Part shown: positions 1 through 7,805 of the stretch, one piece after another
Layout of the letters: the number at the start of each line of letters is the position of its first letter
Position numbering within the stretch: the stretch's first letter is position 1
From: Chthoniobacteraceae bacterium
GTDB taxonomy: Bacteria; Verrucomicrobiota; Verrucomicrobiia; Chthoniobacterales; Chthoniobacteraceae
Length of the DNA stretch: 41,356 nt
Direction of reading: 5' to 3'
NCBI GenBank assembly: GCA_947476255.1
Contig: CANJPY010000042.1
Coordinates: 1-41,356 of the forward strand
The notes under the pieces: generated by a model
Database searches by the model: none
What the model was told of the DNA's origin: nothing
What the model saw: only the letters and a program-made list of their open reading frames with translations
Made by a program: the position numbers and the translations under genes

Positions 1-2
1 AC

Positions 3-86
3 GGGCCGCAGTATCGGAACGAACGCCTGCATGAGCAATACGGCCTGACTCGTTTCCCCACGAACGCCACACGGCGATACAAATGA
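3..86 (+). CDS. C-terminal tail of intron-encoded reverse transcriptase/maturase (partial)
   Basis: An open frame enters from the left edge and stops with TGA at 84-86. It encodes 27 residues, rich in Arg and Asn, beginning GPQYRNERLHEQYGL. Its position, 24 nt before domain V, is where the domain IV maturase gene of a group II intron normally ends. The residues alone are too few to prove homology, so the call is by context. The RT and maturase domains would be to the left of the window. The right-hand intron copy includes only the last nine codons of the same frame. Confidence 0.5.
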   Translation, partial: GPQYRNERLHEQYGLTRFPTNATRRYK

Positions 87-110
87 AGCAAACCGGAGAA
101 CAGCCTCCGA

Positions 111-203
111 GAGCCGGATGCGGGAAATCCGCCCGTCCGGTTCGATGAGGGGGAGATGAGGACAAGGAGTGGTTGTGGCCGCAAACCATCCTCGTCTCCC
201 TAC
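111..203 (+). ncRNA. Group II intron domains V and VI
   Basis: Domain V is 111-143. Its lower helix pairs GAGCCGGA (111-118) with TCCGGTTC (136-143), contains the catalytic AGC triad at 112-114, and has a two-base 3' bulge (C132, C133) and an AAA-type cap near 125-127. Domain VI pairs GGGAGATGAGGA (151-162) with TCCTCGTCTCCC (189-200), with one G-U pair and an upper TGGTT/AACCA stem. No adenosine is present in the 3' strand at the usual branch position 7-8 nt before the likely splice site, which is atypical. Confidence 0.8.
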
Positions 204-208
204 TCTAT

Positions 209-892
209 TTAATGACTGGGTGAGCCAGTTTGCTGAGGAGGCGGGCTTTGAGAGCGTTCGCGTTTTTTCACAACCTCCCGGCAAGCGGCCACCAAGATGT
301 TGCACGCCTCTTGGCAGAGAAGTGGAATCTCTTGAATGCCTGCAGGTGTCGGGCGAGGTTCCGCGGAAAGTTTTTCAGGAGTGAGCCGTGTGAGGGCTTG
401 TCCCTCCGAAAAGGCCCAGAGCACGCGTTTGGCGCACGCGCTTGCCGCGCACGCCTGGCCGACGAGCTCCTGCCCTTCTTCGTCCTGAAGGCGCTTTGTC
501 GCCGCATACATTCCCGTCTGCCGATTCAGGGTGTCCCGAAGCGGGACAGCAGGAAGGTTGGCCTGTAAATGGCTGTGCCACAGCGCCGCCATTGCTGGAT
601 AAAAGTAGTCCAAGGCGTGGCGTAATTCTTCCCCGGTGTTGAGGTTTAAGCGCCATCCGTGCTTGAGCGTCGGCGCAGTTTTAAGCGGCCTGTAGGCGTT
701 TGCATCGTCAAAAAAAGACAATGCCCGCGCGTCTTCCGCCGACGTGTATGCCACCAATTCCGCCTTCCCAAGGTCGTCCGTGTGGCAGAGTTCATAGCCA
801 CCCTGGGCGGTGGGGGTGATTGTTATTTGGCCAATGGCGCGAATCCCGTCACGAATCCAGGATTCCAAGGCGTGGGTTAAGTTACGTTTCAA
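209..892 (-). CDS. DR2241-like Fe-S domain protein (partner of CbiX-like protein)
   Basis: This 227-residue protein resembles the extra C-terminal part of Deinococcus DR2241, a CbiX-type chelatase with an added stabilising domain and an iron-sulfur domain. Visible support is the RQTGMYAATKRL stretch near residue 125 and two cysteine pairs, C148/C153 and C193/C197, which could hold a 4Fe-4S cluster. It starts with TTG at 892, overlapping the TGA stop of the CbiX-like gene, so the two are likely co-translated and may form one enzyme in two chains. The stop codon TAA at 211-209 lies at the group II intron boundary, so the original C-terminus may have been altered. The Ser/Pro/Gln-rich last 15 residues look disordered. 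Family assignment is from memory of motifs, hence moderate confidence. Confidence 0.55.
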   Translation of the reverse strand: MKRNLTHALESWIRDGIRAIGQITITPTAQGGYELCHTDDLGKAELVAYTSAEDARALSFFDDANAYRPLKTAPTLKHGWRLNLNTGEELRHALDYFYPAMAALWHSHLQANLPAVPLRDTLNRQTGMYAATKRLQDEEGQELVGQACAASACAKRVLWAFSEGQALTRLTPEKLSAEPRPTPAGIQEIPLLCQEACNILVAACREVVKKRERSQSPPPQQTGSPSH

Positions 893-1710
893 GCAGAGGT
901 GGAGGCGGTGGAATGTTGAATGTCGAAAAGAGTCGCTTGATCAAGGATTAACTCCCCGAACAACGGTTCCGTACCGATGGCGCTTGCGTAATATAAAGTT
1001 CTGCCGCGCAGATGGTAGGGGTTCTGGCGGAAAATTTCGCGCTGGCTTGCCGCCAGACCAGTATCCTGTTCGATCCCTAAAAGGACGGGAATGTCCTGGT
1101 ACGAATGGAGGCCGTCCGCGATGAAAAACGGAACCACAACAACGTTGGGACAGGTTGTGTAGGAATCCCACTCGTTCACAAGCGGGGCTTCTTCCATGTA
1201 GGTGTTGAAGACTTCTCCATAAAGTCCGGTTTCACGAATGCGCTCCACCTCTCGTTTCGCTGCAAAAGCCGAATTATCGTTGAGATTGGTGCCGTGTCCG
1301 ACAATCAGGAGACTACATTCCCGGGTCGGCACCCCCGGCGCAACTTCCGCCGCGCGCTTCAGGAGAAGCTCACACATGCGTTCGTGGTTTCCGACGGGTT
1401 CACAGTACTTTAGCGTCCGGCCATCGCGTTGTGTAAGCGGGCCCGAGAGTTCGAGTTCACGAGGAATCACGGTCCGGGTAAAATAACCTTCGCTGATGAA
1501 ATTGGGGACGATGTAAACGTCGTCTCTGTCGACCATGTGCAGAACCTGTCGAAGGCTTGGTTCTTCTTTCCAAAACGCGCAGTGCACCTCGCCAAAACTG
1601 CCTTTTCTTAGAATCTCTTCCGCGTGATCAAAGGTGGGTGCGCTGGAATCTGGATTCACCGTGGATCCGTGGCCCACAATGATTAGAGCGCTCTCGGGTT
1701 TGTGAAACAT
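889..1710 (-). CDS. Two-domain CbiX-like sirohydrochlorin cobalto-/ferrochelatase family protein
   Basis: A 273-residue cytoplasmic protein built from two CbiX-like halves. Each half starts with a beta strand and a metal-binding VGHGS/T motif: IIVGHGSTVN near residue 10 and LLIVGHGTNLN near residue 133. This family inserts Co2+ or Fe2+ into sirohydrochlorin in cobalamin or siroheme synthesis. The tandem layout is that of long-form CbiX and DR2241. It begins at ATG 1710, 91 bp after the ketosynthase gene on the same strand, and its stop overlaps the TTG start of the DR2241-like gene. No other cobalamin or siroheme genes are in the window, so the true substrate is open. Confidence 0.75.
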   Translation of the reverse strand: MFHKPESALIIVGHGSTVNPDSSAPTFDHAEEILRKGSFGEVHCAFWKEEPSLRQVLHMVDRDDVYIVPNFISEGYFTRTVIPRELELSGPLTQRDGRTLKYCEPVGNHERMCELLLKRAAEVAPGVPTRECSLLIVGHGTNLNDNSAFAAKREVERIRETGLYGEVFNTYMEEAPLVNEWDSYTTCPNVVVVPFFIADGLHSYQDIPVLLGIEQDTGLAASQREIFRQNPYHLRGRTLYYASAIGTEPLFGELILDQATLFDIQHSTASTSA

Positions 1711-1801
1711 TCAGGCAGTGTAGACAACCAAATCAGAAAGAAAAGCCACAGCGTTGTAACTTTGCCATTCGGGTGGCCGCTGTGGCGCCATTGAACCCTG
1801 T

Positions 1802-3061
1802 TCAGGAGATTTGTCCGAGAGCGACGCAGGCATTGATGCCTCCAAATCCAAATGCGTTATTGAGGGCAAATTGGATGCGGGCTGGTCTGGGGACATTTTC
1901 CACAATATCCAATGGACAGGCTGGGTCTCTTGTCTCGAAGTGGAGGGTTGGTGGGAGGATCTGGTGTTCAATCGCCAATGCGCAGAGAACGGTCTCCATG
2001 GCGGCAGTGGCACCAAGTGGATGCCCGGTGATGGCTTTTGTGCCGCTCATTGGGGGTGGTGTGTCTCCAAAAACAGAAGACACGCAGGCCGACTCATTGG
2101 AGTCGTTCATTTGTGTCCCGCTGGCATGAGCGTTGATATAATCGACCTGACTCGGTTGGAGGCCTGCGTCCTTTAAGGTCTCCCGCATGCAACGAATCAC
2201 GGACTCTCCTCCGGGAAGGGGGGATGTCATGTGAAAGGCTTCGTTGCTCAGTCCCCAGCCTAGAACCTCCGCGTAGATATGTGCACCTCTTTTGCAGGCG
2301 TGCTCATATTCTTCAATGACGAGGCTCGCCGCCCCTTCGCCCATCACAAACCCTTGGCGGGAGAGATCAAACGGGCGGTAGGCATACTCGGGGGGCGTTC
2401 CCTGCCATCGACTCATTGTCTTGATGAAGTCAAAGGAACCAAAGGTCAACGGACACAGCGGCGCTTCTGCCGCTCCAGCTATCATCACATCCGCTCGATC
2501 CTCTCGGATAAATCGCAACGCGTCTGCGACAGCAACAGCTCCGCTCGAACAGGAATTGGAGTTTGTCGTACCGGGGCCTCGAAATCCGCATTCGATGGCG
2601 ATGTTGGAGTGCGCGGACCCGCCAAAGACCGTGAGGGCAAGAGTTTGATTCACTGCTCTCGGTCCTCCGGATAAAAATGCAGCGTGCTCTTTTTCAGCAT
2701 TCGAAATGCCCCCCAGAGCCGTGCCAAACGAGACACCAATGCGGTCTTGCGGCTTTTGAGCGCTCCAAGGCAGGCCCGCGTCCTCCAGCGCAAGCAGGGC
2801 CGAGGCGACGGAGAATTGCGCGTAACGATCCAGTCGTTTGAGGCGGTTCGGTGGGAAAAAGCTCTTGGGATCCCAGTCGCGCACTTCTGCAGAGTGCTTC
2901 GCGTAATAGGGGGTTGTGTCGAAAAAACTGACAGGCCGGACGCCGCTTTTTCCGGTTAACACGGAATGCCACAGAGCGTCTTTTCCAATTCCGACGGCGG
3001 TGATCGGCCCCAAGCCGGTGATGACCGCCCTGCGCTGTGCGGGGTTGGTAGATGTTTTCAT
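1802..3061 (-). CDS. Beta-ketoacyl-ACP synthase II-like (FabF family)
   Basis: This 419-residue condensing enzyme extends acyl chains on acyl carrier protein by decarboxylative Claisen condensation with malonyl-ACP. The thiolase-fold catalytic residues are visible: nucleophile C171 (NSNSCSSGAV), H312 (INAHASGT), K342 and H347 (TKAITGHPLGA). The C-terminal FGFGGINACV motif is typical of KAS II. The gene starts at 3061 with an ATGA overlap to the SRPBCC gene. No acpP, fabD or fabG lies next to it, so it may not be the housekeeping FabF but a second ketosynthase serving the cluster. That is inference; the enzyme family itself is clear. Confidence 0.85.
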   Translation of the reverse strand: MKTSTNPAQRRAVITGLGPITAVGIGKDALWHSVLTGKSGVRPVSFFDTTPYYAKHSAEVRDWDPKSFFPPNRLKRLDRYAQFSVASALLALEDAGLPWSAQKPQDRIGVSFGTALGGISNAEKEHAAFLSGGPRAVNQTLALTVFGGSAHSNIAIECGFRGPGTTNSNSCSSGAVAVADALRFIREDRADVMIAGAAEAPLCPLTFGSFDFIKTMSRWQGTPPEYAYRPFDLSRQGFVMGEGAASLVIEEYEHACKRGAHIYAEVLGWGLSNEAFHMTSPLPGGESVIRCMRETLKDAGLQPSQVDYINAHASGTQMNDSNESACVSSVFGDTPPPMSGTKAITGHPLGATAAMETVLCALAIEHQILPPTLHFETRDPACPLDIVENVPRPARIQFALNNAFGFGGINACVALGQIS

Positions 3062-3510
3062 GCCTGTGCTTCTAGCCGTTGTTTGAAGATGGCAAGCGTG
3101 CGGCTTGCGACTGGCTCGATGAAGCCGTGTTGTAAAATGGGTTCGAGAAGAAAGCTTAGGAACCCTACTCTAAACCTAAGATCATGATGTATTTCTACAA
3201 GGGTCCCTTCCGGTTCTTGTTTGAGCTTCCAGACGACATACATGCCTTTTGTGAAGGCTGCGGTGTGTTCAAACTCCAGCTCCAGGGTGGATGGCCGCGC
3301 GCGGAACTTGGCCTTCCAAGCGACGGGAAACCATCCGCCGTTGGCGCTCATGTGCAGGCCTACCCAGCCGTTTTCGCCCGAAGTTTGCCCCGGGATTGCC
3401 CGCACAAAGCGGTAGTGCGGTAGAAACTCCGGCCATCTCAGGAGTTGGCTCACGAGCTCGAATACCTTTTCGCGGGGCGCTTGGATGAAGATGCTCGAGA
3501 TGGAGTGCAC
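3058..3510 (-). CDS. SRPBCC (START-like) family protein
   Basis: This 150-residue protein starts SISSIFIQAPREKVFELVSQLLRWPEFLPHY, the usual opening of the SRPBCC/polyketide cyclase-dehydrase fold: a beta strand, the APREKVF turn and a helix. The C-terminal long helix (about 128-148) closes the hydrophobic pocket in this fold. Family members bind or cyclise lipid-like or aromatic ligands. It is coupled to the downstream ketosynthase by a 4-bp overlap, which suggests a joint role in making or handling an acyl or aromatic product. A coenzyme Q-binding COQ10-like role is another option. No signal peptide is seen. Confidence 0.7.
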   Translation of the reverse strand: MHSISSIFIQAPREKVFELVSQLLRWPEFLPHYRFVRAIPGQTSGENGWVGLHMSANGGWFPVAWKAKFRARPSTLELEFEHTAAFTKGMYVVWKLKQEPEGTLVEIHHDLRFRVGFLSFLLEPILQHGFIEPVASRTLAIFKQRLEAQA

Positions 3511-3543
3511 AGTTGGTTAGCTTAATGGCTGCCGCGCGTCCGT

Positions 3544-4842
3544 CTAGCCGGCGATCGCGCCGCTTGCGGGGACGAGGATCGCATCCTTCATCCCATGCAG
3601 TATTTTTTTGTCTGGAGGGCAGAGGGTTGCCAAGGCCCCGGCAAGCATTGGTTTATTTTCTTCGGCGAAGTAATAGGGACACAGTCTGACGCGGCAGGGG
3701 AAAGGGTGTACGGCACCCGAGTCCGCGTCGTATACCGAATGTTGGAACAGGCGGGCCTTGTGGAAGCGCTGCAAGACATGGGGTTGCGTTTGAAAATTCG
3801 ACAAAGCGCGTGACACAGCGTCCTTCCATGAGGTTTGCGGTTCATCTGAGCCGATGACGACGCTGCGCGCTCCCCATGCGAGTTCCGAAAAGCCGCTGGC
3901 TTTGATAACCAACTCTCTTTCCTTTTGACTGAAATTTCCAAGTTCAGTGAAATCGTGGATGCCCAATTCAGGCAGCTCTGCATGCGGCGGCAGAGGTTGA
4001 GGATCGAGGATCCAAGTCTTTGGGATCACCTTTTGCAGGGCGAGAAAGGTCCTGTCGGAGAGCGCTCTCCGCCAGTACTCGCGAAGAGCACGGATCCAGA
4101 ACAACGCAAACCAGAGTTTCTCTTCCAAAAACGGCTTGAATGGAGGGGTTATCGCAATCTCGCCCTTGAGGACGGATGCTTGGAGTGCTGTGACTGCGGG
4201 GATATTATTGAGATCGAAGAGTTCAAAGAACCTGTACGCCTCACTGCGTTTATCCGCTCTTGAACCATACCCCTCAGCGTCGCAGACACGATGTCCCGTT
4301 TTGCTTGCGAGCCACTCCATTTCCGGACGGTAGGTTTCCGCCTCTTTTGACACTAAAATATCTCCGCCTGGGGCGATCCCTGCGAAGCCCTCGATCATGC
4401 CTTGAGGTCCACCCAGCACGTCAACACCGGCGTCCGCATAGGTTTCGTTCAGCCATGCGGTAAGGCCGATGCCTCCGGGGATGGAATCTAACTCACTTAG
4501 AATGAACCCTTCTTCGGTAAGAATGACGTCTGGCCTCAGAATTCTCGGCACCTCATTTCGAAAAGCCTTTTCCCTGCTGAACTCGACGAGTGCCGCAGGT
4601 TTGCCCTTATCGAACAAATCTGCAATCCACGCCGGTTGTCGGCCTGAGGCGGAAAGGCAATACAGATCATTGCATGCTTTTTGGAAGGTCCAGAGGCGGT
4701 CGCCAAGCGCGCGCAGCTCTTCATAAAGGCTTTGGGTTAATGGAAAAGCATGCGGTGAAAAGCGCCATGTTTTTCCCGCGAACAGTCCCGCGTCAGGCAG
4801 CGCGGCGCGAAGGCGGTCGAGGCTTGCAGACGCTTCTGGCAT
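3544..4842 (-). CDS. Uncharacterised ATP-grasp-like protein
   Basis: A 432-residue soluble protein that I do not recognise as a named enzyme. The stretch RPDVILTEEGFILSELDSIP (about 104-123) followed by GGIG looks like the R-x-D...E-x-N/D metal-site segment of circularly permuted ATP-grasp ligases related to glutathionylspermidine synthase. VIKASGFSELAWGARSVVIG (about 311-330) could be the nucleotide-binding lysine strand, and FPCRVRLCPYYF (near 390) a late Arg strand. I chose ATG 4842 because it shares its A with the ruvA stop (TGATG); a longer frame exists upstream but runs through ruvA. The gene lies between ruvA and the SRPBCC/ketosynthase pair. A ligase role is inference. Confidence 0.5.
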   Translation of the reverse strand: MPEASASLDRLRAALPDAGLFAGKTWRFSPHAFPLTQSLYEELRALGDRLWTFQKACNDLYCLSASGRQPAWIADLFDKGKPAALVEFSREKAFRNEVPRILRPDVILTEEGFILSELDSIPGGIGLTAWLNETYADAGVDVLGGPQGMIEGFAGIAPGGDILVSKEAETYRPEMEWLASKTGHRVCDAEGYGSRADKRSEAYRFFELFDLNNIPAVTALQASVLKGEIAITPPFKPFLEEKLWFALFWIRALREYWRRALSDRTFLALQKVIPKTWILDPQPLPPHAELPELGIHDFTELGNFSQKERELVIKASGFSELAWGARSVVIGSDEPQTSWKDAVSRALSNFQTQPHVLQRFHKARLFQHSVYDADSGAVHPFPCRVRLCPYYFAEENKPMLAGALATLCPPDKKILHGMKDAILVPASGAIAG

Positions 4843-5450
4843 CAGGCGAGGCGTTTGAGAGCTTCGCGCAGCAGTTCGTCCGAGGGGATTTCCTCGCTGG
4901 GACGTGTGTCTGTGACTGCTTTGACGGCTTTGTGCGCGTCGGCTTGTTTGTACCCGAGCGCAATCAAGGCGAGCATGGCGTCGTTCATTTCCATCTCTCT
5001 GGGGACGGGGGCATGGGTGGCGGATGCGGCTTCCCACGCAGCGGCGACGCCAACCTTGTCCTTGAGCTCCACAATGATCCGTTCCGCCGTTTTTTTTCCT
5101 ATCCCCTTCACTTGGGAGAGAGATTTTGTATCTCCCGCGACGACTGCTGCTTTAAAACTCGTCACAGACACCCCACTCAAAACATCAAGTGCCGTCTTTG
5201 GTCCAATTCCCGAGACATGGTTGATCAAGAGTCGAAACAGATCCCGCTCAGCCGGCGTAGAAAACCCAAACAAAACGTGTGCATCCTCGCGGACTTGAAG
5301 GTGTGTAAGGATCTGCAACTTTGAACCTGTTGCAGGAAGTCTGTCATAGCTGGAGAGTGGAATGGAAACATGATAACCCACACCATGCACATTCAAAACC
5401 ACATGCGTGGGGTATGCCTCAATCAGAGTGCCCTCCAGAAAGGTAATCAT
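4842..5450 (-). CDS. ruvA: Holliday junction branch migration protein RuvA
   Basis: A 202-residue protein with the three RuvA domains: an N-terminal OB fold beginning MITFLEGTLIEAYPTHVVLNV, a central pair of helix-hairpin-helix motifs (SGIGPKTALDVL and VKGIGKKTAERIIVELKDK), and a C-terminal three-helix domain (MNDAMLALIALGYKQADAHKAV) that contacts RuvB. RuvA tetramers bind Holliday junctions and load the RuvB motor. ATG 5450 gives the normal family start; an in-frame ATG at 5462 is possible. ruvB and ruvC are not adjacent. It is the first gene of the minus-strand cluster and its stop overlaps the next gene. It diverges from the exported-protein gene starting near 5466. Confidence 0.95.
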   Translation of the reverse strand: MITFLEGTLIEAYPTHVVLNVHGVGYHVSIPLSSYDRLPATGSKLQILTHLQVREDAHVLFGFSTPAERDLFRLLINHVSGIGPKTALDVLSGVSVTSFKAAVVAGDTKSLSQVKGIGKKTAERIIVELKDKVGVAAAWEAASATHAPVPREMEMNDAMLALIALGYKQADAHKAVKAVTDTRPSEEIPSDELLREALKRLA

Positions 5451-5465
5451 GGGTTCCAGCATTTC

Positions 5466-6065
5466 TTGCGTCTGCTCGGAAGGCAAGCGGCTTGGCTATT
5501 CTTCTTTGTTTTGACGCGCGTTCCTGTTTGCGCATCTGAACCCGAGTGTCGCGTGTGGCTGGAGGCTAAATTCATGGGGTCGCCCATCTCCTCAACCGTC
5601 GAAAATGCGCAAAAAACGGTTAAAGTTGCGGGTGGTTGGGACGGAAATCTACTCGCGGCTTTTACACGAAAAGAGTGGTCGAAATTAGGCCTCAAATGGA
5701 CGGAGTTTGAAAACAAAGCGCGGAAAACAGCATCCAAAGATTTCCAGAAATTAACCATCTCCTTGAAACGGGACCGAAGAATGGTGGTCGAATATGCGGA
5801 GTTATCTAGTTCTGATGGGCTTGTATCGTCCGGTGTACTGGCGCCTGAGATGGGGGAGAGGTTTGCGGAGACGCTTGGCGACGATCTGCTGTTTGTGGTG
5901 CCGAGCCGGTATCGCGCTTTTGTGTTTCCAAAGCTTGGTCCCGATGTTGCGAAATTTTCCGGCTTGGTTTGGGGTGCTTATCGCGAAAGCTCTTATCCGG
6001 TGAGTGTAGAACTTTTTGAATGGAAGAAGGGAACGATCCGAGCCGTTGGCTTGTTTGAGCCCTAG
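5466..6065 (+). CDS. Hypothetical exported protein
   Basis: About 199 residues, no family recognised. A TTG at 5466 gives a clean signal peptide: MRLLGR, then the hydrophobic core AAWLFFFVL, then a likely cleavage after VPVCAS. The frame is open further upstream to an ATG at 5370, but that start would overlap ruvA and bury the signal peptide, so TTG is preferred with modest confidence. The mature part is mixed alpha/beta with many Lys and Glu and no cysteine or repeat signature. It is transcribed divergently from ruvA. The 153 bp after it, before the NtrC-type regulator, show no clear terminator. Confidence 0.55.
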   Translation: MRLLGRQAAWLFFFVLTRVPVCASEPECRVWLEAKFMGSPISSTVENAQKTVKVAGGWDGNLLAAFTRKEWSKLGLKWTEFENKARKTASKDFQKLTISLKRDRRMVVEYAELSSSDGLVSSGVLAPEMGERFAETLGDDLLFVVPSRYRAFVFPKLGPDVAKFSGLVWGAYRESSYPVSVELFEWKKGTIRAVGLFEP

Positions 6066-6218
6066 AGAGCCATGGGTGCTGTGAAATATTAACGCAATTC
6101 TGGAGTTTTTGGTTAGCATCTCCTTTTAGACTTTGTTTCCCTGTCTGGTTTCCCGAGAGTCAGGACTTGGCAGACGGAGGTTGGATTTCACCCCTTTGAC
6201 CCACTTTCTTTAAACTGA

Positions 6219-7631
6219 ATGCCACGAGTACTTATCATTGATGACGACCCTGGCATGGTTCAGGTCATCTCGGACCTGTGCGCTCAGGCTGGGCACACAC
6301 CGATTTCCTACACTTCGGGAGAGAGGGCCTTGGCTTTCATGCACCGACATGACCCCCAATTGATTGTGACTGACATCCGCATGGAAGGTGTCACAGGCAT
6401 GGAGGTCCTTCGTACAGCCCGCGCGCGTTCACCTCAAACCCCTGTCATCTTGATCACCGGAAACAAACAGCCGGAGATGGCAGTGGAAGGGATGCGAGCC
6501 GGGGCGTTTGATTTTATGCTGAAGCCTTTCAAAGTGGACGACCTCTTGAAGTCGATTCAGAGGGCGATCGCGCAAAACGCGGCACCGGGCGAACAGCAAC
6601 ATGAGGCATCTGGGCCGAGGGAACATTTGCGGTTTGAGAACATCATTGGACGCTCGGCTCGGATGAGAGCGGTCTTCGCGTTGCTTGAAAAGGTGGCTGA
6701 CAGTGATTCGACAATTCTGATCGGGGGCGAAAGCGGGACTGGGAAAGAGCTTGTGGCAAAGGCATTGCACTTTAAGTCAGAGCGCAGGAACCAGCCGTTT
6801 GTCGCGATTAATTGTTCCGCCCTCCCAGAAAACCTTCTGGAGAGCGAGTTGTTTGGGCACAAAAAAGGGGCGTTTACGGGTGCCGTTCAGGATAAGATTG
6901 GCCTTTTCGAGGAGGCCGAGGGGGGGACGGTTTTTCTGGATGAAATCAATTCCATGGCGCCTCTTTTGCAGACCAAGTTACTGCGCGTGTTGCAGGAGCG
7001 CACGATTCGCCGGGTCGGGGACAACCAACTGATTCCCATTCATGTGCGGGTGCTGGCCGCGACCAATGAGTCGTTGCAGGACAAGATCAAAACCGGTGGT
7101 TTTCGGCAGGACTTGTATTACAGACTGGCGGTCATTGCAGTGGAGATTCCAGCACTCAGAAACCGCCCCGAAGACATTCCTCTGCTGGCTGAACATTTTC
7201 TGCGGAAACATTCGTGCGTAAAAACGAGGCATCAAATTGTGCACATGGAAGATGCTGCCTTGCAGGCGCTTTGTGCGTATGAATGGCCGGGGAACGTGCG
7301 CGAATTAGAAAACGCCATGGAGCGTGCCTGCGTTCTCTGTGAAGCAGGGGTGATCAAGGTTTCAGACCTCCCTCCGCACGTTCTCACCAAAGAGAATTTC
7401 GGATGCGGCAGTCCTGCATTTTCGAAAAGTCACTCTGGGGAAGACATCTCTTCCGTGGCTCTGCCTATTGGGGAAAAACTTGAATCCTTTCTCAGCACCA
7501 TTGAACGGCGTTTTATTCAGGAGACCCTAGCCTTTAACAAGGGCGTGAGAGAGAAGGCGGCTCAAATGCTGGGGATATCTACGGCCACGTTGTACCGAAA
7601 AATCGAGAGTGAGCGTAAAACACACCCTTGA
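6219..7631 (+). CDS. Sigma-54-dependent response regulator (NtrC family)
   Basis: 470 residues in the classic three-part layout. The receiver domain (1-120) has the phosphoacceptor D52 (VTDIRMEG), acidic residues D8-D10 and K102. The AAA+ domain (about 140-375) has Walker A GGESGTGKE (169-177), the sigma-54 contact loop GAFTGA (217-222) and Walker B TVFLDEI. The Fis-type helix-turn-helix at the C-terminus includes KAAQMLGISTATLYRKIE. On phosphorylation it would drive open-complex formation at sigma-54 promoters. No histidine kinase is adjacent, so the partner is unknown. The leader before ATG 6219 lacks a Shine-Dalgarno sequence. Confidence 0.93.
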   Translation: MPRVLIIDDDPGMVQVISDLCAQAGHTPISYTSGERALAFMHRHDPQLIVTDIRMEGVTGMEVLRTARARSPQTPVILITGNKQPEMAVEGMRAGAFDFMLKPFKVDDLLKSIQRAIAQNAAPGEQQHEASGPREHLRFENIIGRSARMRAVFALLEKVADSDSTILIGGESGTGKELVAKALHFKSERRNQPFVAINCSALPENLLESELFGHKKGAFTGAVQDKIGLFEEAEGGTVFLDEINSMAPLLQTKLLRVLQERTIRRVGDNQLIPIHVRVLAATNESLQDKIKTGGFRQDLYYRLAVIAVEIPALRNRPEDIPLLAEHFLRKHSCVKTRHQIVHMEDAALQALCAYEWPGNVRELENAMERACVLCEAGVIKVSDLPPHVLTKENFGCGSPAFSKSHSGEDISSVALPIGEKLESFLSTIERRFIQETLAFNKGVREKAAQMLGISTATLYRKIESERKTHP

Positions 7632-7805
7632 TTCAACGGCAAGCGCGCACCTTTTGCGCTAGGCAGACCAGAGTTTCCAAGAAAGACGGCGTCTGTGGAT
7701 TGTTCGTAAAGGCATCTGTGAATGTGTGGATTGACACCCAGGATGAGAGCCCCTTTCACTCAGTCCTGCATCTGTCGCACATCCTCTTCTTATTTTTGTC
7801 CCTTT

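Larger units (their letters stand above)
1..209 (+). mobile_element. Group II intron, 3' part (left copy)
   Basis: The left edge of the window is the end of a group II intron whose 5' part lies outside. A short reading frame tail ends at 86, followed by a 33-nt domain V at 111-143 and a long domain VI hairpin at 151-200. Bases 61-209 recur in inverted orientation at 41208-41356 with the same length and one difference (A165 here, T there), so this is a multicopy element. The 3' splice site should lie at about 203, after ...CCCTAC, or at the latest at 209, where the two copies diverge. Recognition rests on the domain V fold and its AGC triad; intron class cannot be set from this fragment. Confidence 0.85.

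Noticed and set aside
1711..2016. 101-residue minus-strand frame near the ketosynthase end
   Set aside because: Overlaps FabF catalytic region in another frame; no independent support.
4842..5037. 65-residue N-terminal extension of the ATP-grasp-like protein
   Set aside because: It lies in ruvA in another frame, is Arg/Ser-rich and the TGATG start is far better.
6170..6200. Sigma-54 promoter (-24/-12) before the NtrC-type gene
   Set aside because: TTGGCA and TTGG at 6166-6184 have GG...GG spacing of 12, not 10, and lack the GC doublet.
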